Below are positions 61,701 through 64,000 of a stretch of 64,000 nt of DNA, piece after piece. The translations under genes and the position numbers were made by a program. The stretch's first letter is position 1, and every line of letters starts with the position of its first letter. The stretch comes from Pithys albifrons albifrons (Eukaryota; Chordata; Aves; Passeriformes; Thamnophilidae). The stretch is taken from NCBI RefSeq assembly GCF_047495875.1, contig NC_092470.1:21771685-21835684 (forward strand), written 5' to 3'. Under the pieces are notes generated by a model, which was not told where the DNA came from, did no database searches, and was given only the letters and a program-made list of their open reading frames with translations.

Positions 61701-63964
61701 GCCCCGCCCTGGCACGCTCTGCCCTTCACAGATGAGCCACGAGCTGTGGCAGGACCTGGAGGAGGAGAGCGAGGGTGAAGGACAGGGCAGGAAGCCAGAG
61801 ATTGGACATGTGTTCCTCATGGACAGAGGTGGGCTGGGGAGAGGGCAGTGGGTAAACGCAGCCAGGGGCGAGCAGTTTGGGCAGCAGCTCCCCCAGGGGG
61901 CAGGGGGAGGGTGGGTGGTGGGAGGAGCAGGAGGACAGCCTGGCTCTGGCTCTGGCTCTGGCTCTCCCTGCAGACGTGGACTACGTGACAGCGCTGTGCT
62001 CCCAGGTGGTCTACGAGGGGCTGGTGGACGACACCTTCCGTATCAAGTGTGGTGGGTGACCAGCGACAGCGATGGGGTGGCAGGAGCTCCACTCCCATGG
62101 TGGGCGTGGCACAGGGCTCTGTACCCACCTGGCCAGAGCCCACGGGGTTTGTGCCTGGCATTGTCATGTGCAGGGCTGTCCTGATGTGAGTTGCTGCTGG
62201 AGGTCATCCACAGGACAGCCCTCACTGACCAGATGGCTGGGCTGCATCCCCTGTCACTACCACCTCTTGCTGCAGGGCTGGTGCATGTGGGGATTTCACT
62301 GTGGCTGGGACAAAGCAACTCTTAACTTTTCCCCACAGGCAGTGTCGATTTTGGGCCAGATGTCACCTCTTCTGACAAGAGTATTAAGGTGCTGCTCAAT
62401 TCCCAGGACAAAGTGAGTCCTCATAAGCCTCAGGGGAAGTGGGTCCCCATGGGGAAAGGAGGCAGAGCTCCCCCTAAAGCTTGAGCAGGAGTGGCCAGGG
62501 GCTCCTGGGCCCCTGAGCACAAATTGGGATGGGTTGGGGCACAGAGACCAGGGAAACGTGGTCTGCAGGTGCAGCTCCACTTCTGAAGTTGGCACAGTCC
62601 CTGCATGCAGGGGCTGTTTCGTTAGTGAGTGTTTTGAGGTCACTTAAGGAATCACCAGCAAAGGTATCAGAAAAAACAGGTTTAATATAAAAACAACAGC
62701 ACAACAAAGTTCGTTGTCAAGGTTCACGATTACTTACTCAATGGTTAAGGCCCACAAAGGAAAAGCAAACAAAAATCCAAAGGCTGAGGTGGCAGCACGG
62801 GGAGAGAAAAGGAACATGAAAGGGTAAGGATAGAAAGGAGCACGAAAGACACTTCTGTTGAATCACAGGGTTTGTAGTTATTTTCTACCCTGGCCATAAT
62901 TCAGGTCAGTAATTTTCTATGACAGTTTGATAATGAAAATATTACTTCAGTAATATTACTGCAGTACCACTGGCCAGGAGTTTGGGCGCTCCCCACCCTG
63001 CTGGCTGCTGGCAAGCCCTGCCCTGGGGTCTGTGGCTCCGGGGGTGCAGCTGGCTGGGCCCTGACAGCTGTGATGCCTCTGCAGGTGTTCAGCCAGATTC
63101 GGAACGAGCACTTCTCCAGGGTGTTTGGCTTCCTGAGCCAGAAGTCCCGGAACCTGCAGACACAGTACGATGTGAGTGTTGCCCAGGCGGCGGGACAGCT
63201 GCGGCACCCACAGCCAGGCCCCCTCCCTGAGGCTCTCCCTTCTGCAGCGGCGCCGGGGCATGGACATCAAGCAGATGAAGGACTTTGTGTCCCAGGAGCT
63301 GAAGGGACTGAAGCAGGAGCATCGCCTGCTGAGCCTGCGTAGGAACTGGACAGGAGGGAGGGGTTCTTGGCTGTACCATGGGTGCCCAGGTTCTGGGGGA
63401 AGGGGTGGGCTGGAGGGCCCTGTATGTCCCCAGGAGGGGTAGGTGACCCAAGCAGTGGGCAGGGCAGCAGGGGCCATTGGTTTGTGCCAGTGCCTGAGGT
63501 AACCTCCCTGCAGCGCCCATTCCCCTATAAAACTTCCATCTCTTGGTTTCACAGATATTGGTGCCTGTGAGTCCATCATGAAGAAGAAAACAAAGCAGGA
63601 CTTCCAGGAGACCATCAAGGCTGAACACTGTGAGTACTGCTCGCTGCCCCCATCTGTGCCTACCCTACCCCCATCCCAGTGACCCACAGCTCTGCTCGTC
63701 CCAGGCCCCTGCCTGGGTGTCCTCAGCATGGCTACTGTCCTCCCAGTCCCTTTGTGTGCAGTGTGTCTTGGGATCCTAAATAGGATCAGGTACTCTCTGT
63801 ATGGGGCATGGGGTGGGGGCCCTGTTTCCCAAGGCTCAGGGAGGGCAGCTAAGCTTGGATCCCAGCTTGGTGATGATGCTGCCTGTGCCCTTGCTGCAGC
63901 ACTGCTGGAGGGCTTCGACATCCGTGAGAGCACCAGCTTCATCGAGGAGCACATCGACCGGCAG
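58751..63964 (+). CDS. VPS33B: Vacuolar protein sorting-associated protein 33B (partial, continues past window)
   Basis: Fifteen coding exons seen: 58751-58846, 58962-59042, 59112-59173, 59317-59366, 60223-60290, 60507-60552, 60881-60975, 61333-61437, 61732-61828, 61974-62051, 62339-62412, 63085-63171, 63248-63338, 63555-63629, 63900-63964. They encode the first 390 residues (human total about 617), and the last exon ends in a GT donor, so the gene continues to the right. It starts [20 protein letters not shown]; other conserved blocks are [49 protein letters not shown] and [19 protein letters not shown]. It is a Sec1/Munc18-family protein that works with VIPAS39 in endosome-lysosome and polarity traffic; loss causes ARC syndrome in people. 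All junctions are GT-AG. Confidence 0.96.
59379..60090 (+). repeat. ~20-bp minisatellite, about 34 copies, in VPS33B intron 4
   Basis: The unit GGGGCAGGTGTCCCTCCCCC, with CGGCC, CAGCC and CTCC variants, is repeated about 34 times and fills most of the 856-bp intron. Every copy carries GCAGGTGTCC, that is, a CAGGTG E-box and also a CAG|GTGT splice-donor-like sequence. The left end starts about 12 bp after the real donor of exon 4. The reverse strand reads as a Gly-Thr-Pro-Ala repeat protein but this is an artefact. Confidence 0.92.
62560..62975 (-). mobile_element. AT-rich inserted segment in a VPS33B intron, possible LTR remnant
   Basis: The intron between exons ending at 62,412 and starting at 63,085 changes abruptly from GC-rich to AT-rich sequence between about 62,640 and 62,975. 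It is full of A-runs. On the minus strand there is TTTTATATTAAACC, which resembles the polyA-signal zone of an avian LTR. No coding region, no clear terminal repeats and no target duplication were seen. Another transposon class, or ancient unique sequence, is equally possible. Confidence 0.3.
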
Positions 63965-64000
63965 GTGAGGCCATGGGACTGCCTGCTCTGCCTGCTCTGC

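Overview
This is nuclear DNA from a vertebrate, almost certainly a bird. The genes have vertebrate intron-exon structure. Chicken-repeat-1 (CR1) retrotransposon fragments are present. The sequence is GC-rich, with short introns, very small gene spacing and many GC-rich minisatellites, as on avian microchromosomes. The order AP3S2, ZNF710, IDH2, SEMA4B, CIB1, GDPGP1, TTLL13, NGRN matches the 15q26.1 block of human, then jumps directly to HDDC3 and VPS33B. In human, as I recall it, a long stretch with about ten genes separates NGRN from HDDC3. The species cannot be named from the sequence.

Layout. 32-100 (-): first coding exon of AP3S2, running off the left edge. 101-2,800: its GC-rich 5' flank, with a striking array of six inverted CCAAT boxes and GC-rich repeats. 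2,780-21,875 (+): ZNF710, with a CpG-island first exon, a 15.6-kb first intron and four coding exons for an 11-finger protein. 23,258-27,536 (-): IDH2, eleven exons. 29,840-41,560 (+): SEMA4B, fourteen coding exons plus inferred non-coding exons. 42,983-45,917 (-): CIB1, seven exons. 46,006-47,085 (+): single-exon GDPGP1, divergent from CIB1 by 88 bp. 47,183-55,224 (+): TTLL13, fourteen exons, intact. 55,522-56,148 (+): a shortened NGRN. 56,219/56,438-58,622 (+): HDDC3, whose start-codon region is expanded into a minisatellite. 58,751-right edge (+): VPS33B, fifteen coding exons, still incomplete.

The genes have unrelated roles: endosome/lysosome traffic (AP3S2, VPS33B), transcription (ZNF710), mitochondrial metabolism and ribosome assembly (IDH2, NGRN), axon-guidance signalling (SEMA4B), calcium signalling (CIB1), nucleotide-sugar and nucleotide clean-up (GDPGP1, HDDC3) and tubulin polyglutamylation (TTLL13). 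What links them is compactness: one bidirectional promoter, a polyA signal inside the next gene's first intron, and a stop codon inside a polyA signal. Exon boundaries were set by eye from splice sites, reading phase and remembered human proteins. All complete reading frames close in phase with lengths close to the human proteins, except NGRN, which is clearly shorter. No tRNA, rRNA, CRISPR or prokaryotic feature was seen.
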